64,000 bases of DNA, taken from positions 29,714 to 93,713 of the forward strand of contig NZ_BCTC01000014.1 of assembly GCF_001571085.1 (NCBI RefSeq), written 5' to 3'. Under the pieces are notes generated by a model, which was not told the origin of the DNA, ran no database searches, and saw only the letters and a list, made by a program, of their open reading frames with translations. A program made the position numbers and the translations under genes. Origin of the DNA: Azohydromonas lata NBRC 102462. Its GTDB lineage: Bacteria; Pseudomonadota; Gammaproteobacteria; Burkholderiales; Burkholderiaceae_C. This document shows positions 28,476-37,320 of this stretch, one piece after another (the first letter of the stretch is position 1; every line of letters starts with the position of its first letter).

Positions 28476-29471
28476 ATGGACAACTTCCTCTACGAACGCC
28501 CCGCGTCGATTGCCGACGCCCTGGCCCTCATGGCCCAGCCCGGCGTCACCCCCATAGCCGGCGGCAGCAACCTGCTGGACCTGATGAAGGGCGGCATCGC
28601 GCGCCCCTGCAAGTTAATTGACGTGAGCCGCCTGCCCTGGGATGCCATCGAGCCCCTGCCTGACGGCGGCCTGCGCATTGGGGCCGGCGTGCGCAACACC
28701 GAGGCGGCCGACCACCCGCTGGTGCGCAAGCGTTACCCGCTGCTGTCGCGCGCGCTGCTGGCGGGCGCCACGCAGCAACTGCGCAACATGGCCACCGTGG
28801 GCGGCAACCTGCTGCAGCGCACCCGCTGCCCCTACTTCTACGACGACGGTTTCCGGCGCTGCAACAAGCGCGAGCCGGGCAGCGGGTGTGATGCGCTGGG
28901 CGGGTTCAACCGGGGGCACGCCATCCTGGGTGCCAGCGAGCACTGCATCGCCACGCACCCGTCCGACATGGCCGTGGCGATGGCCGCGCTGCAGGCGCGC
29001 GTGCTGCTCCAGAGCGCGCGCGGCGAGCGGGTGATGCCGCTCTCGGACTTCCACCGCCTTCCCGGCGACACGCCGCAGCAGGACACGGAAATCGCCCCGG
29101 ACGAGCTGATCACCGCCGTGGAGCTGCCGCCCTCGCAGGCGGCCGGGCACAGCCAGTATTTGAAGATCCGCGACCGCGCCAGCTACGCCTTCGCGCTGGT
29201 GTCGGTGGCCGTGGCGCTGGAGCTGGACGGCGCCGGCCGCGTCACCCGCGCCGGCCTGGCGTTGGGCGGCGTGGCCCACAAACCCTGGCGCGTGGAGGCC
29301 GCCGAGGCCGCACTCGCCGGCCGGATGCCGGACGAGGCCGCCGCCAACGACGCCGCCGACGCGCTGCTGGCCGGCGCGCGGGGTTATGGCGACAACGATT
29401 TCAAGATCGAACTGGCGCGCCGCGCCGTGCGCCGCGCCATCGCCCGCGCCGCCTGCGGCAGCACGCTGTGA
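28476..29471 (+). CDS. paoB: Aldehyde oxidoreductase FAD-binding subunit, PaoB type
   Basis: A 331-residue FAD-binding subunit with the flavin loop [15 protein letters not shown] and the block [20 protein letters not shown]. It has the Cys-rich insert typical of Pao[18 protein letters not shown] and EHC, which in E. coli PaoB hold an extra [4Fe-4S] cluster. It passes electrons between the flavin and the [2Fe-2S] subunit. It lies between paoA (4-base gap) and the molybdenum subunit (4-base overlap with its possible GTG start). Confidence 0.9.
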   Translation: MDNFLYERPASIADALALMAQPGVTPIAGGSNLLDLMKGGIARPCKLIDVSRLPWDAIEPLPDGGLRIGAGVRNTEAADHPLVRKRYPLLSRALLAGATQQLRNMATVGGNLLQRTRCPYFYDDGFRRCNKREPGSGCDALGGFNRGHAILGASEHCIATHPSDMAVAMAALQARVLLQSARGERVMPLSDFHRLPGDTPQQDTEIAPDELITAVELPPSQAAGHSQYLKIRDRASYAFALVSVAVALELDGAGRVTRAGLALGGVAHKPWRVEAAEAALAGRMPDEAAANDAADALLAGARGYGDNDFKIELARRAVRRAIARAACGSTL

Positions 29472-29488
29472 ACGCGAGGCAGGACGAC

Positions 29489-31759
29489 ATGGACGCAACT
29501 TCGACATTGACCCTGACCTCGCCCGCCGCGGGTGCCGAAGACGGCAAGCTCGGCGGCGCCCTCTCCCGCGTGGACGGCCCGCTCAAGGTTTGCGGCCAGG
29601 CCCGCTACGCGGCCGATGTCCACCTGCCCGGCCTCACGCACGCCACCCTGGTGCAAAGCCGCGTGGCGGCCGGGCGCATACGCAGCATCGACACCCAGGC
29701 TGCGCAGGCCCACCCTGGCGTGCTGCTGGTGATGACGCCTTTCAACGCCCCGCGCCTGCCTGAAGGCGGCCAGGCCGGCATCAAGCCGCCCGCGGGGCGC
29801 ACGCTCTCGCTGCTGCAGGACGATCGCGTGCACTACGACGGCCAGCCCATCGCCGTGGTCGTGGCCGAAACGCTGGAAGCCTCGCGCCAGGGCGCGCGGC
29901 TGCTCCAGGTGGAGTACGACCAGGAGCCGCCGCAGCTCGACTTCGAGGCCGCCAAGGCCCAGGCGCATCCGCCCAAGGAGGCCCAGGGGCAGGAGCCGGA
30001 CAGCCGCCGCGGCGACGTCGAAGCCGCCTGGAGCCAGGCGGCGCACCGGCTTGAAGCCACCTACAGCACGCCGCTGGAGCACCACAACCCGCTGGAGACG
30101 CACGCCACGCTGGCGTCGTGGGACGGCGACCAGTTGACGCTCTGGGACTCCACCCAGTACGTGCACGGCGTGAAGCAGACCCTGTCGCAGCGCCTGGGCC
30201 TGCAGGCCGAGCAGGTGCGCGTGGTGAGCCCCTTCGTGGGCGGCGCCTTCGGCAGCAAGGGGTCGGCGTGGTCGCACGTCGTCCTGGCCGCCATGGCCGC
30301 GCGCGAAGTGAAACGCCCGGTGCGGCTGGTGGTGGAGCGCACGCAGATGTTCGGCCCCGTGGGCAACCGGCCCTTCACGCAGCAGCAGTTCCGGCTGGCG
30401 GCGGACGGTGGCGGCCAGCTCACGGCGCTGGAGCACCGGGTGCACGCCGAAACCTCGCGCATCGAGGACTGGATAGAGCCCTCGGCGCTGATCTCCCGCT
30501 TCCTGTACGCCTGCGACAACGTGGCGACCACGCACCGGCTGGTGCCGCTGAACGTGGGCGTGCCGACCTTCCAGCGCGCGCCGGGCGAGGCCACGGGCTC
30601 GTTCGCGCTGGAGTCGGCCATGGACGAGCTGGCGCACCAGGCCGGCCTGGACCCGCTGGAGTTCCGCCGCCGCAACCATTCCGACTTCGACGCCGGGCAG
30701 CAGCTGCCCTACTCCAGCAAGTCGCTGCTGGCGTGCTACGACCAGGGAGCGCAAGCCTTCGGCTGGTCGCAGCGCAACCCCAAGCCGCGCGCCACGCGCC
30801 GGGGCGACGTGCTGGTGGGCTACGGCGTGGCCACGGCCACCTACCCGGCCAAGCGGCTGGCGTCGGAGGCGCGCGCCACGCTGCTGCCGGACGGGCGCGT
30901 GCGCGTGCAGTGCGGCACGCACGACCTGGGCACGGGCACCTGGACGCTGCTCACGCAGGTGGCCGCCGACCGGCTGGACCTGCCGCCCGCGCGCATCGCG
31001 CTGGAAATCGGCGACACGGCGCTGCCCATGGCGCCGGTCTCCGGCGGCTCCATGACGGCCGCCAGCGCCGGCGCGGCCGTGCACGCCGTGTGCGAGCTGC
31101 TGCGCACGCACCTGGCCGAGCTGGCCGTGACGGACGAGGCCTCGCCCCTGCACGGCGTGCCGCATGAATTGATAGAGCTGCGCGAAGGCCGCCTGCGCAA
31201 GACGGACGAGCCCGGCCGCGGCGAAACCCTGGAATCGCTCGCCGCCCGCCACGCCGACATCGATTTGCAGGTCAACGTGCGCGCCACGCCCGGACCGGAT
31301 GCCGAAAAATATTCCAAGCACTCCTTCGGCGCCGTGTTCGTGGAAGTGCACGTGGACGCGGACCTCGGAGAAATCCGCGTGCCGCGCATCGTGGCGGCCT
31401 ATTCGGTCGGCAACCTTTTGAATGCCAAGACCGGCCGCAGCCAGTTGCTCGGCGGCATCGTCTGGGGTTTGTCCATGGCGCTGCACGAACATTCGCTGCG
31501 CGACCCGCGTTATGGCCGCATCGCCAATGCCAATTTGGGTGAATACCACATCCCGGTGAATGCCGACATTCCGGATATCGAATTGATCATCGTGCCGGAG
31601 GACGACCCGCACATCGGCCCGCTGGGGGCCAAGGGCATCGGCGAAATCGGCATCACCGGCGTGGCCGGCGCCATAGCCAATGCGGTATGGCATGCAACAG
31701 GCCGGCGCATCCGGGACTTGCCCATTTCCCTGGACAGCCTGCTGCACGCGCAGCGCTGA
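29489..31759 (+). CDS. paoC: Aldehyde oxidoreductase molybdenum-binding subunit, PaoC type
   Basis: Large catalytic subunit (756 residues from ATG 29489, or 763 from GTG 29468, which overlaps the paoB stop). It has the molybdopterin cytosine dinucleotide contact GGAFGSKG and the catalytic glutamate in GAKGIGEIGITG. It oxidises aldehydes to acids, with broad substrate range in relatives. ATG 29489 has GAGG upstream and is slightly favoured. No XdhC/PaoD-type insertion chaperone follows, so maturation must use one encoded elsewhere. Codon choice becomes visibly less GC-rich after about 31165, at the start of the local GC dip. Confidence 0.93.
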   Translation: MDATSTLTLTSPAAGAEDGKLGGALSRVDGPLKVCGQARYAADVHLPGLTHATLVQSRVAAGRIRSIDTQAAQAHPGVLLVMTPFNAPRLPEGGQAGIKPPAGRTLSLLQDDRVHYDGQPIAVVVAETLEASRQGARLLQVEYDQEPPQLDFEAAKAQAHPPKEAQGQEPDSRRGDVEAAWSQAAHRLEATYSTPLEHHNPLETHATLASWDGDQLTLWDSTQYVHGVKQTLSQRLGLQAEQVRVVSPFVGGAFGSKGSAWSHVVLAAMAAREVKRPVRLVVERTQMFGPVGNRPFTQQQFRLAADGGGQLTALEHRVHAETSRIEDWIEPSALISRFLYACDNVATTHRLVPLNVGVPTFQRAPGEATGSFALESAMDELAHQAGLDPLEFRRRNHSDFDAGQQLPYSSKSLLACYDQGAQAFGWSQRNPKPRATRRGDVLVGYGVATATYPAKRLASEARATLLPDGRVRVQCGTHDLGTGTWTLLTQVAADRLDLPPARIALEIGDTALPMAPVSGGSMTAASAGAAVHAVCELLRTHLAELAVTDEASPLHGVPHELIELREGRLRKTDEPGRGETLESLAARHADIDLQVNVRATPGPDAEKYSKHSFGAVFVEVHVDADLGEIRVPRIVAAYSVGNLLNAKTGRSQLLGGIVWGLSMALHEHSLRDPRYGRIANANLGEYHIPVNADIPDIELIIVPEDDPHIGPLGAKGIGEIGITGVAGAIANAVWHATGRRIRDLPISLDSLLHAQR

Positions 31760-31774
31760 TAGGCATCGTTCCAA

Positions 31775-31798
31775 GCCCGCCGGTGAAAGCCGGCGGGC
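31775..31798 (+). terminator. Hairpin after paoC, possible terminator
   Basis: Perfect 9-bp stem (31775-31783 with 31790-31798) and a 6-base loop, 15 bases after the paoC stop. There is no T-tract, so termination strength is uncertain. Confidence 0.5.
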
Positions 31799-32009
31799 AT
31801 TCCACGGCTGTACAGCATTTCCATGCCGCCACGCCCCCGCAGCGCCGGCCATGGCGACAGCCTGCCGAAGCAGGCGTCCACGCCACGGAAACCGTGACTT
31901 ACGTCACGCTTTTCTCGGCCGCCTCGTCGTTGGGCACTCAATAGCAGCCTCGCCGAACCGGTTCCCACCTTGCAGAAGGAAAACCAAACCACATTCCCCG
32001 AGCGGGCTC

Positions 32010-32771
32010 ATGGAAACCATTTCTGGAATTATTGAACCCAACGCCGGTGAAGACAGGAAGGTTGGCCGCCATATTCTGCGGTCTGCGGACGGCGGAGCCG
32101 TGTTCGTCCTGTCCAGCAACGACGTGTATTTGGATATTTTTCTTCGAAAATTCGTTCTTATTGTGGGTTATCGCAGCAATATACGGCTGACGGACGGGCG
32201 GGAACAGTTTATTGTCGTGAGCGTGATGCCTGGAGATGACTCCAGCGCCGTCAGTAATCCCGGCGATACGTCCGAAGGCATTTTGAAGCTGCTGGAAGAC
32301 CCGTCCATTCCCTATGGCACGCATGCGCTCCACGATGTGACCGGCAAGCTTTTATACGCCCTGCAGAGCGATATCATCAAGCTGGATAATTATGTCGGCA
32401 AACCGGTGATCGTGAAGGGCCACGCCTTGGCGGGATATCCTTTTGAAGACGGCCCGATCAATTTGAGCGTCACGGATGCCTGTATTCCCGTTGACAGCAT
32501 GCCGGCCAGGAAATTCGACATCGAGCTGAGGCTCAAGAATTTGACAACCCATGCCTGGGCCCTGGCCGCGATTTCAGACCGGCCGGTGGTTGAATTGATT
32601 GGCGAGCGTCTCGTGCCGGATGATCAAGCGGTGGATGGCAGCTCCGGGACGGCACGGTTCTCATTCTGGACCTCGTCCAGCGGCCGGACGACGCTGACCT
32701 TCAAGAAATCCCGCCTCTGGGAGCCGGAGAAGGTTCTGGCTGAGGTCAAGTATCTCGTTGTCAGTGAATAA
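32010..32771 (+). CDS. Unrecognised protein: two similar beta-rich repeats plus chagasin-like C-terminus
   Basis: A 253-residue protein with no signal peptide or membrane helix. Residues about 19-73 and 103-157 look like two copies of one unit: both run G-x-H-x-L, an aliphatic stretch ending in L-x-S, a D-hydrophobic-x-LD turn, a hydrophobic strand V-x-V-x-G or similar, DG and a final strand, which suggests OB-like or other small barrels. The last 85 residues resemble chagasin-type (I42) inhibitors: NLTTHAW (177-183) where they have NPTTGY/F, GSSGTARFSF (210-219) and RLW (235-237) where they have RPW. Base composition is less GC-rich than neighbours. Start ATG 32010; the longer upstream frame looks non-coding. 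Function is unknown. Confidence 0.7.
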   Translation: METISGIIEPNAGEDRKVGRHILRSADGGAVFVLSSNDVYLDIFLRKFVLIVGYRSNIRLTDGREQFIVVSVMPGDDSSAVSNPGDTSEGILKLLEDPSIPYGTHALHDVTGKLLYALQSDIIKLDNYVGKPVIVKGHALAGYPFEDGPINLSVTDACIPVDSMPARKFDIELRLKNLTTHAWALAAISDRPVVELIGERLVPDDQAVDGSSGTARFSFWTSSSGRTTLTFKKSRLWEPEKVLAEVKYLVVSE

Positions 32772-32777
32772 GTCGTG

Positions 32778-32803
32778 GGCGGTCCCACACCAGAGCGCAG
32801 AAA
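32778..32803. repeat. Degenerate remnant of a family B repeat
   Basis: This stretch matches the inner block of the family B unit at 2211-2361 (GGCGG(C/T)CCCAC(A/G)CCAGAG and the following bases). The outer ATTCCC/GGGAAT palindromes are absent. It starts just after the stop of the unrecognised gene and looks like a decayed or truncated copy. Confidence 0.6.
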
Positions 32804-32932
32804 CAGCGCGGAAAAACCACCGCGCCATACTTTTGAAATGCCCATATTTCAAAGCCAGCCCCTTTGATCCTGGCCACCCGCCGCCTCGGTCAAACTTCAG
32901 GCTCAGATTCACTGCCCCTGGAGCCACAGCGC

Positions 32933-33484
32933 ATGACGGACGACCGCCCTGAAATCACCTGCACCGCCTCGCGGCTGGTCTATGAAAACCGCTGGATCAA
33001 GCTGCGCGAGGACGCCATCATCCGCGCCGACGGCAGCCCCGGCATTTACAGCGTGGTGGAGCGGGCGGATTTCGCCGCCATCGTCGCGATTCAGGACGGG
33101 CACATTTACCTGGTCGAACAGTTCCGCTATCCCGTCGGCGGCCGGTATTGGGAATTGCCGCAGGGCGCGTGGGAGGACGACCCCAGCAAATCACCGGAGG
33201 AAGTTGCCCGCGGTGAATTGCGCGAGGAAACCGGCCTGATCGCCGGCCAGATGCAATTCGTCGGCTCCATGTTCATCGCCTACGGTTTGTGCACGCAGCG
33301 CTGCAACGTCTTCCTCGCCACGGATTTGCAACAGGCCGGGCAGCAATTGGACGCCGAGGAGGCCGGGCTGGTGTGCCGGCTTTTTGCCTTGGAGGAATTT
33401 GAAAGAATGCTGCGGGAAGGAGTGATTCAGGATGGGACGACGCTGGCGGTGGTGGGGATGTTGAAGGTGAAGGGGTTGATTTAA
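32933..33484 (+). CDS. Nudix hydrolase, ADP-ribose pyrophosphatase-like
   Basis: A 183-residue Nudix protein likely to hydrolyse ADP-ribose or another nucleoside diphosphate derivative. The catalytic box reads GAWEDDPSKSPEEVARGELR and continues EETGL: the REUxEExGU core is kept except that its first Arg is Gly (GELREETGL), a mild departure. The N-terminal strands (RLVYENRWIKLREDAIIRAD, YSVVERADFAAIVAIQDG) match ADP-ribose pyrophosphatase-type Nudix proteins. ATG 32933 (MTDDRPEITC) is favoured. It lies in a region with more A/T codons than usual for the window. Confidence 0.87.
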   Translation: MTDDRPEITCTASRLVYENRWIKLREDAIIRADGSPGIYSVVERADFAAIVAIQDGHIYLVEQFRYPVGGRYWELPQGAWEDDPSKSPEEVARGELREETGLIAGQMQFVGSMFIAYGLCTQRCNVFLATDLQQAGQQLDAEEAGLVCRLFALEEFERMLREGVIQDGTTLAVVGMLKVKGLI

Positions 33485-33516
33485 CTTCGCGAGCCAGAAT
33501 GCTTCGCACCCCAGCC

Positions 33517-33668
33517 CGTCATTCCCGCGAAGGCGGGAATCCAGGCGGCCCCACATCAAAATGCAGAAATTTAGCAGGCAGACTGCACCATTCGGTTCTG
33601 ATATTCCAATTTTTCAGCTTACGGCCAGCTTGGGGACCGCCTGGATTCCCGCCTTCGCGGGAATGACG
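33517..33668. repeat. REPIN-like paired palindromic repeat, family B, copy 2
   Basis: A 152-bp unit with the same inverted ends as 2211-2361 (ATTCCCGCGAAGGCGGGAAT, then CCAGGCGGCCCCAC; and the mirrored GGGGACCGCCTGGATT at the right). The core aligns with copy 1 over its length but has many G/C to A/T differences, in keeping with the lower local GC. Confidence 0.85.
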
Positions 33669-33690
33669 AATCGGGAGGCGCTACGATCCG

Positions 33691-33732
33691 GCTGACGGCT
33701 GACGGCTGACGGCTGACGGCTGACGGCTGACG
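33691..33732. repeat. Tandem heptamer repeat, six copies
   Basis: Six exact head-to-tail copies of GCTGACG lie between the family B unit and the 3' end of cobB. With 33517-33668 this fills most of the 330-base gap between the two convergent genes. No gene is seen there. Such a tract is prone to slippage, but it is not near a promoter or start. Confidence 0.95.
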
Positions 33733-33814
33733 TCCATAAATTAATCTGGACGTTATTTTTGAGCAAGGCAAAGGGCAGCTTAGATCCGAGCAGCCCTCAC
33801 ACCGATCAAATCAA

Positions 33815-34570
33815 TTATTCAGCGAATACCCCAGGCAATACCCCCGCCGCCGTCCCCCGCAATATCAAATGCGCCTCCCCATCAATAGCGCTTTCCTGCG
33901 GATTCAATATCGCCACATGCGCCCCGGCCTCGCGCGCGACCTGGGCCAAACCGGCGGCGGGCCAGACGGCGCCTGAGGTGCCGACCACCAGCATCACGTC
34001 GCATTCAAATGCAGCCTGCTCGGCGGCTTCCATGACCCCGTCCGGCAACTGCTCCCCGAACCACACCACGCCCGGGCGCACGAGGTTAGCGCAGTGCGGG
34101 CACTTGGGCGGGCGGCCGGGCACGGCAGAGGAAACGTCCAGCAGCGACGGCTGGTGCGTGCAACGCTCCAGCCAGCGGTCCAGCAGGATGTCGCCGTGCA
34201 GCCGCAGCGCGTCCGTGTTGCCGGCGCGCTGGTGCAGGTCGTCCACGTTTTGCGTGATGAGCGTGAGCCGCCCCGGGCGGCGGCGCGCGTAGCCGGCCAG
34301 CGCCAGGTGGCCGGCGTTGGGCAGCGCGCGGCGCACGCCTTCGCGGCGGTGTTCGTACCAGTCCCAGACCAGGCGCGGATCGCTTCTGAAGCCCGCCTCG
34401 CTGGCGAGCTGCATGGGGTCGAACTTCGCCCATAAACCCGTCTGCGCGTCGCGGAAGGTGGGGATGCCGCTTTCGGCCGACATGCCCGCCCCCGTCAGCA
34501 CACAGACCTTCTGCGCAGCCAAGAGCCGCACGCGGAGGTCGGCCACGTCGCGCCGGGTGTGCTCGTCCAT
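33815..34570 (-). CDS. cobB: NAD-dependent protein deacylase, sirtuin class III (CobB type)
   Basis: A 251-residue sirtuin that removes acyl groups from lysines using NAD+. Signatures: GAGMSAESGIPTFRDA, the QNVDDLH motif, the catalytic His in LRLHGDIL and VVWFGE. The zinc site shows one Cys in RCTHQP and two in CPHC, as in E. coli CobB. Tyr and Arg in WYEHRREGV match the pair that lets class III sirtuins take succinyl- or malonyl-lysine. ATG 34570 (MDEHTRRDV) is favoured over the upstream frame. It lies 26 bases after rlmB. Its 3' quarter uses noticeably more A/T codons. Confidence 0.92.
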   Translation of the reverse strand: MDEHTRRDVADLRVRLLAAQKVCVLTGAGMSAESGIPTFRDAQTGLWAKFDPMQLASEAGFRSDPRLVWDWYEHRREGVRRALPNAGHLALAGYARRRPGRLTLITQNVDDLHQRAGNTDALRLHGDILLDRWLERCTHQPSLLDVSSAVPGRPPKCPHCANLVRPGVVWFGEQLPDGVMEAAEQAAFECDVMLVVGTSGAVWPAAGLAQVAREAGAHVAILNPQESAIDGEAHLILRGTAAGVLPGVFAE

Positions 34571-34596
34571 GGCGCCGCCTCCTCCGGTCACACCAT

Positions 34597-35340
34597 TCAG
34601 GCTCCGCGCTGGCGCCGCGCCTCGTACAGGCACACGGCGGCGGCCACGGAAACGTTCAGGCTCTCAACGGCGCCCTGCATGGGGATGCGGACCAGCTGGT
34701 CGCAGGTCTTGCGCGTGAGCTGGCGCATGCCGGGGCCCTCGGCGCCCAGCACCAGGGCGACGGGGCCCTTGAAGTCCACCTCGTAGAGGGTCTTCTCGGC
34801 GTCTTCCGCTGTGCCCACCACCCAGACGTTGCGCTCCTTGAGCTCGTTGAGCGTGCGCGCCAGGTTCGTGACCATCAGGTAGGGCACCGTTTCGGCGGCG
34901 CCGCTGGCCACCTTGGCCACCGTGGCGTTCAGGCCCACGGCGTGGTCCTTGGGGGCGACCACCGCGTGCGCGCCGGCACCGTCGGCCACGCGCAGGCAGG
35001 CGCCCAGGTTGTGCGGATCGGTCACGCCGTCCAGCACCAGCAGCAGCGGCGCGCCGTCCACGTCGTCCAGCACGTCGTCCAGCGAGTGCTGCTGCGCCAG
35101 CGCCTGCACCCGCGCCACCACGCCCTGGTGGCGGTGCGTGCCGCTGATCTTGGACAGGCGCTCGTCGTCGCTCTCGATCAGCTTGGCGCCGGCCTCCTTG
35201 GCGCGCTCCACGAACTGGCGCATGCGGGCGTCGCGCCGCGTGGCATCGACGTGGATCTCGGTGATGGATTCAGGCGCCGTCTTGAGGCGCACCGTCACGG
35301 CATGGAAGCCGAACAGCAACTTGTTGGAAGAAGAGCTCAT
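34597..35340 (-). CDS. rlmB: 23S rRNA (guanosine-2'-O)-methyltransferase RlmB
   Basis: RlmB methylates the 2'-OH of G2251 in 23S rRNA using SAM. The 247-residue SpoU-type protein has an N-terminal substrate domain ([20 protein letters not shown]) and the knotted methyltransferase motifs [34 protein letters not shown] and [23 protein letters not shown] 35340 ([12 protein letters not shown]) overlaps the stop of the upstream membrane gene by 4 bases, so the two are translationally coupled. Confidence 0.96.
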   Translation of the reverse strand: MSSSSNKLLFGFHAVTVRLKTAPESITEIHVDATRRDARMRQFVERAKEAGAKLIESDDERLSKISGTHRHQGVVARVQALAQQHSLDDVLDDVDGAPLLLVLDGVTDPHNLGACLRVADGAGAHAVVAPKDHAVGLNATVAKVASGAAETVPYLMVTNLARTLNELKERNVWVVGTAEDAEKTLYEVDFKGPVALVLGAEGPGMRQLTRKTCDQLVRIPMQGAVESLNVSVAAAVCLYEARRQRGA

Positions 35341-36056
35341 CGCAGCATTGTCGCCGCCACGGTCAGCCCAATCAGCACCGGCTGGTGAACCATGTAGAAG
35401 CTCAGCGGCCAGCGGCCCAGCACGGCCAGCGGCGCCAGCCCCCGCGGCAGTGGCCCGGCCATCACCTCGCGCCGGTGCGCCAGCAGCCACTGGCCCAGCG
35501 CCAGGCCAATGAGCATCACGCCCAGCCAGGGCAGCACGGGCACGTAGTCCTCGGTGACGGGTTTATGCGTCACCAGCCCCGTCCAGTTCAGCCAGCGGTT
35601 GTCGAACAGCGGGCTTTGCACGAAGCGCGGCAACAGCACGGCCCCCACGCCCAGCGGCGCCAGCCAGCGCGGGCCCAGGGGCGAGAGCGCGCGGGCCAGG
35701 ATCAGCATCACCGCCATGCCGTGCAGCACGCCAAATGAAATCCAGCTCCGCGGGAACATGAACCACGAGCCGGCCGACACCAGCAGCGCGCACGCCGCGA
35801 TCTGCGCCCAGCGCCGCCAGAAGCGCCGCGCGCCCTGCCCGGCCTCGTGCGCCAGCGTCTGCGAGGCGCCCGCGCACAGCAGGAACAGGCTCACGATGGC
35901 GGTGCGCTGCAGCGTCCAGAACGGATCGTTGTAGAAGTTCTGCGGCGGCAGCAGCTTGTAGAAATTCAAGTCGAAGCTGAAGTGGAAGGCTGCCATCCAG
36001 AGCATGGCGAGCCCGCGCAGGGCGTCGAGTCGTTCGTAGCGGTGCAGCGGCGGCAT
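35337..36056 (-). CDS. DUF1624 / heparan-alpha-glucosaminide N-acetyltransferase-like membrane protein
   Basis: A 239-residue polytopic membrane protein with about seven hydrophobic segments and the DUF1624 opening [20 protein letters not shown] followed by FDLNFY; the family is related to acyltransferases such as HGSNAT. Other recognisable blocks are [17 protein letters not shown] and [15 protein letters not shown]. Its substrate is unknown. ATG 36056 is chosen; ATG 36065 adds three residues. It is the first gene of a minus-strand unit with rlmB and cobB, and is divergent from the protease gene at 36120. Confidence 0.88.
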   Translation of the reverse strand: MPPLHRYERLDALRGLAMLWMAAFHFSFDLNFYKLLPPQNFYNDPFWTLQRTAIVSLFLLCAGASQTLAHEAGQGARRFWRRWAQIAACALLVSAGSWFMFPRSWISFGVLHGMAVMLILARALSPLGPRWLAPLGVGAVLLPRFVQSPLFDNRWLNWTGLVTHKPVTEDYVPVLPWLGVMLIGLALGQWLLAHRREVMAGPLPRGLAPLAVLGRWPLSFYMVHQPVLIGLTVAATMLR

Positions 36057-36119
36057 GGCGGGCATCGTAGCCCTGCCGATCCTTATCATCGCCCTCCCGC
36101 CGTTCACGATTCGTTGCGC

Positions 36120-37256
36120 ATGAAGCCGTCGCACCCTCTTCCGCTTCAACCCCGCCGTGCCGTGCTGCAGGGCCTGCTGTTGGGCGCCTGCGCGCTGGGC
36201 TTGGGCCTGCCGCCCGCCGTGGCGCGGGCCCAGAAGGAGCGCCCGCAGGCGTTGCCGCGGCCCATCACGCCGCGCGGGCCGCTGGACGCGGACGAGCGCA
36301 ACCACATCGACGTGTTCAAGCGCGTCTCCCCCTCGGTGGTGAACATCACGAGCCTGGCGCTGCAGCGCGACATGTTCTCGCTCAACGTCTCGCAGGTGCC
36401 CACGGGCACGGGCACGGGGTTCATCTGGGACGACGCGGGGCACGTCGTCACGAACTTCCACGTCATCCAGGAAGCCAGCGGCGCGCGCGTCACGCTCAGC
36501 GACCAGTCCACCTACCGCGCCGAGCTGGTGGGCGCCTTCCCCGACCGCGACCTGGCCGTGCTGCGCATAGAGGCGCCCAAGGGCAAGCTGCCGGCCATTC
36601 CCGTGGGCAGCAGCCGCGACCTGCTGGTGGGCCAGAAGGTCTACGCCATAGGCAACCCCTTCGGCCTGGACCAGACCATGACCACCGGCATCGTCAGCGC
36701 CCTGAACCGCGAGATCGAGTCCGTGACGCGGCGCACCATCCGCGGCGTCATCCAGACCGACGCCGCCATCAACCCCGGCAACTCCGGCGGCCCGCTGCTG
36801 GACTCGGCCGGGCGGCTCATAGGCGTCAACACCGCCATCTACAGCCCAAGCGGCGGCAGCTCCGGCATCGGCTTCGCCATTCCGGTGGACGAGGTCAACC
36901 GCATCGTCCCGCGGCTCATCCGCGACGGGCGCATAGAGCGGCCCTCGCTGGGCATCGCCGCCGGCACGCGGCAGCTGCAAGAGGCGCTGAAACTGCCCAA
37001 GGGCGTGGCGCTGCTGCGCGTCACCCCGGGCGGGCCGGCGCAGCGCGCGGGGCTGCAGCCCTTTGCGCGCGCTGCCGCCGGCGGCATCACGGCGGGGGAC
37101 GTGATCACGGCCGTCAACGGCGCGCCGGTGGAAGACTTCGACGACCTGCTCAACGAGCTGGAGCGCTTCCAGAGCGGCGACACCGTGACGTTGTCGGTGT
37201 GGCGCTCCGGGCGCACGCGGCAGGTGAGCGTGAAGCTGGCGGCCGGCGAGGCCTGA
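36120..37256 (+). CDS. HtrA/DegP-like S1C serine protease with one PDZ domain
   Basis: A 378-residue envelope protease for quality control of misfolded proteins. A basic start and hydrophobic segment (AVLQGLLLGACALGLGLPPA) give an export signal. The trypsin-like triad is complete: His in VVTNFHVIQ, Asp in DRDLAVLRI and Ser in NPGNSGGPLLD. One C-terminal PDZ domain (PSLGIAAGTRQL, GGITAGDVITAVNG) makes it DegS-like in layout, though longer. ATG 36120 (MKPSHPLPLQPRR) fits the signal peptide. Confidence 0.92.
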   Translation: MKPSHPLPLQPRRAVLQGLLLGACALGLGLPPAVARAQKERPQALPRPITPRGPLDADERNHIDVFKRVSPSVVNITSLALQRDMFSLNVSQVPTGTGTGFIWDDAGHVVTNFHVIQEASGARVTLSDQSTYRAELVGAFPDRDLAVLRIEAPKGKLPAIPVGSSRDLLVGQKVYAIGNPFGLDQTMTTGIVSALNREIESVTRRTIRGVIQTDAAINPGNSGGPLLDSAGRLIGVNTAIYSPSGGSSGIGFAIPVDEVNRIVPRLIRDGRIERPSLGIAAGTRQLQEALKLPKGVALLRVTPGGPAQRAGLQPFARAAAGGITAGDVITAVNGAPVEDFDDLLNELERFQSGDTVTLSVWRSGRTRQVSVKLAAGEA

Positions 37257-37320
37257 CCCGGGAGAATCCCCCAGCGCGTGTTGACGGGGGCCGGCAAGAA
37301 GCCCCGGCATCCCTGCCAGC

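Noticed and set aside
33691..33732. Heptamer tandem as a CRISPR array
   Set aside because: Units are 7 bases with no spacers, so it is a simple tandem repeat.
33815..34570. Treating the sirtuin as degenerate because only three zinc-site cysteines are visible
   Set aside because: E. coli CobB has the same pattern; all NAD-binding and catalytic motifs are intact.
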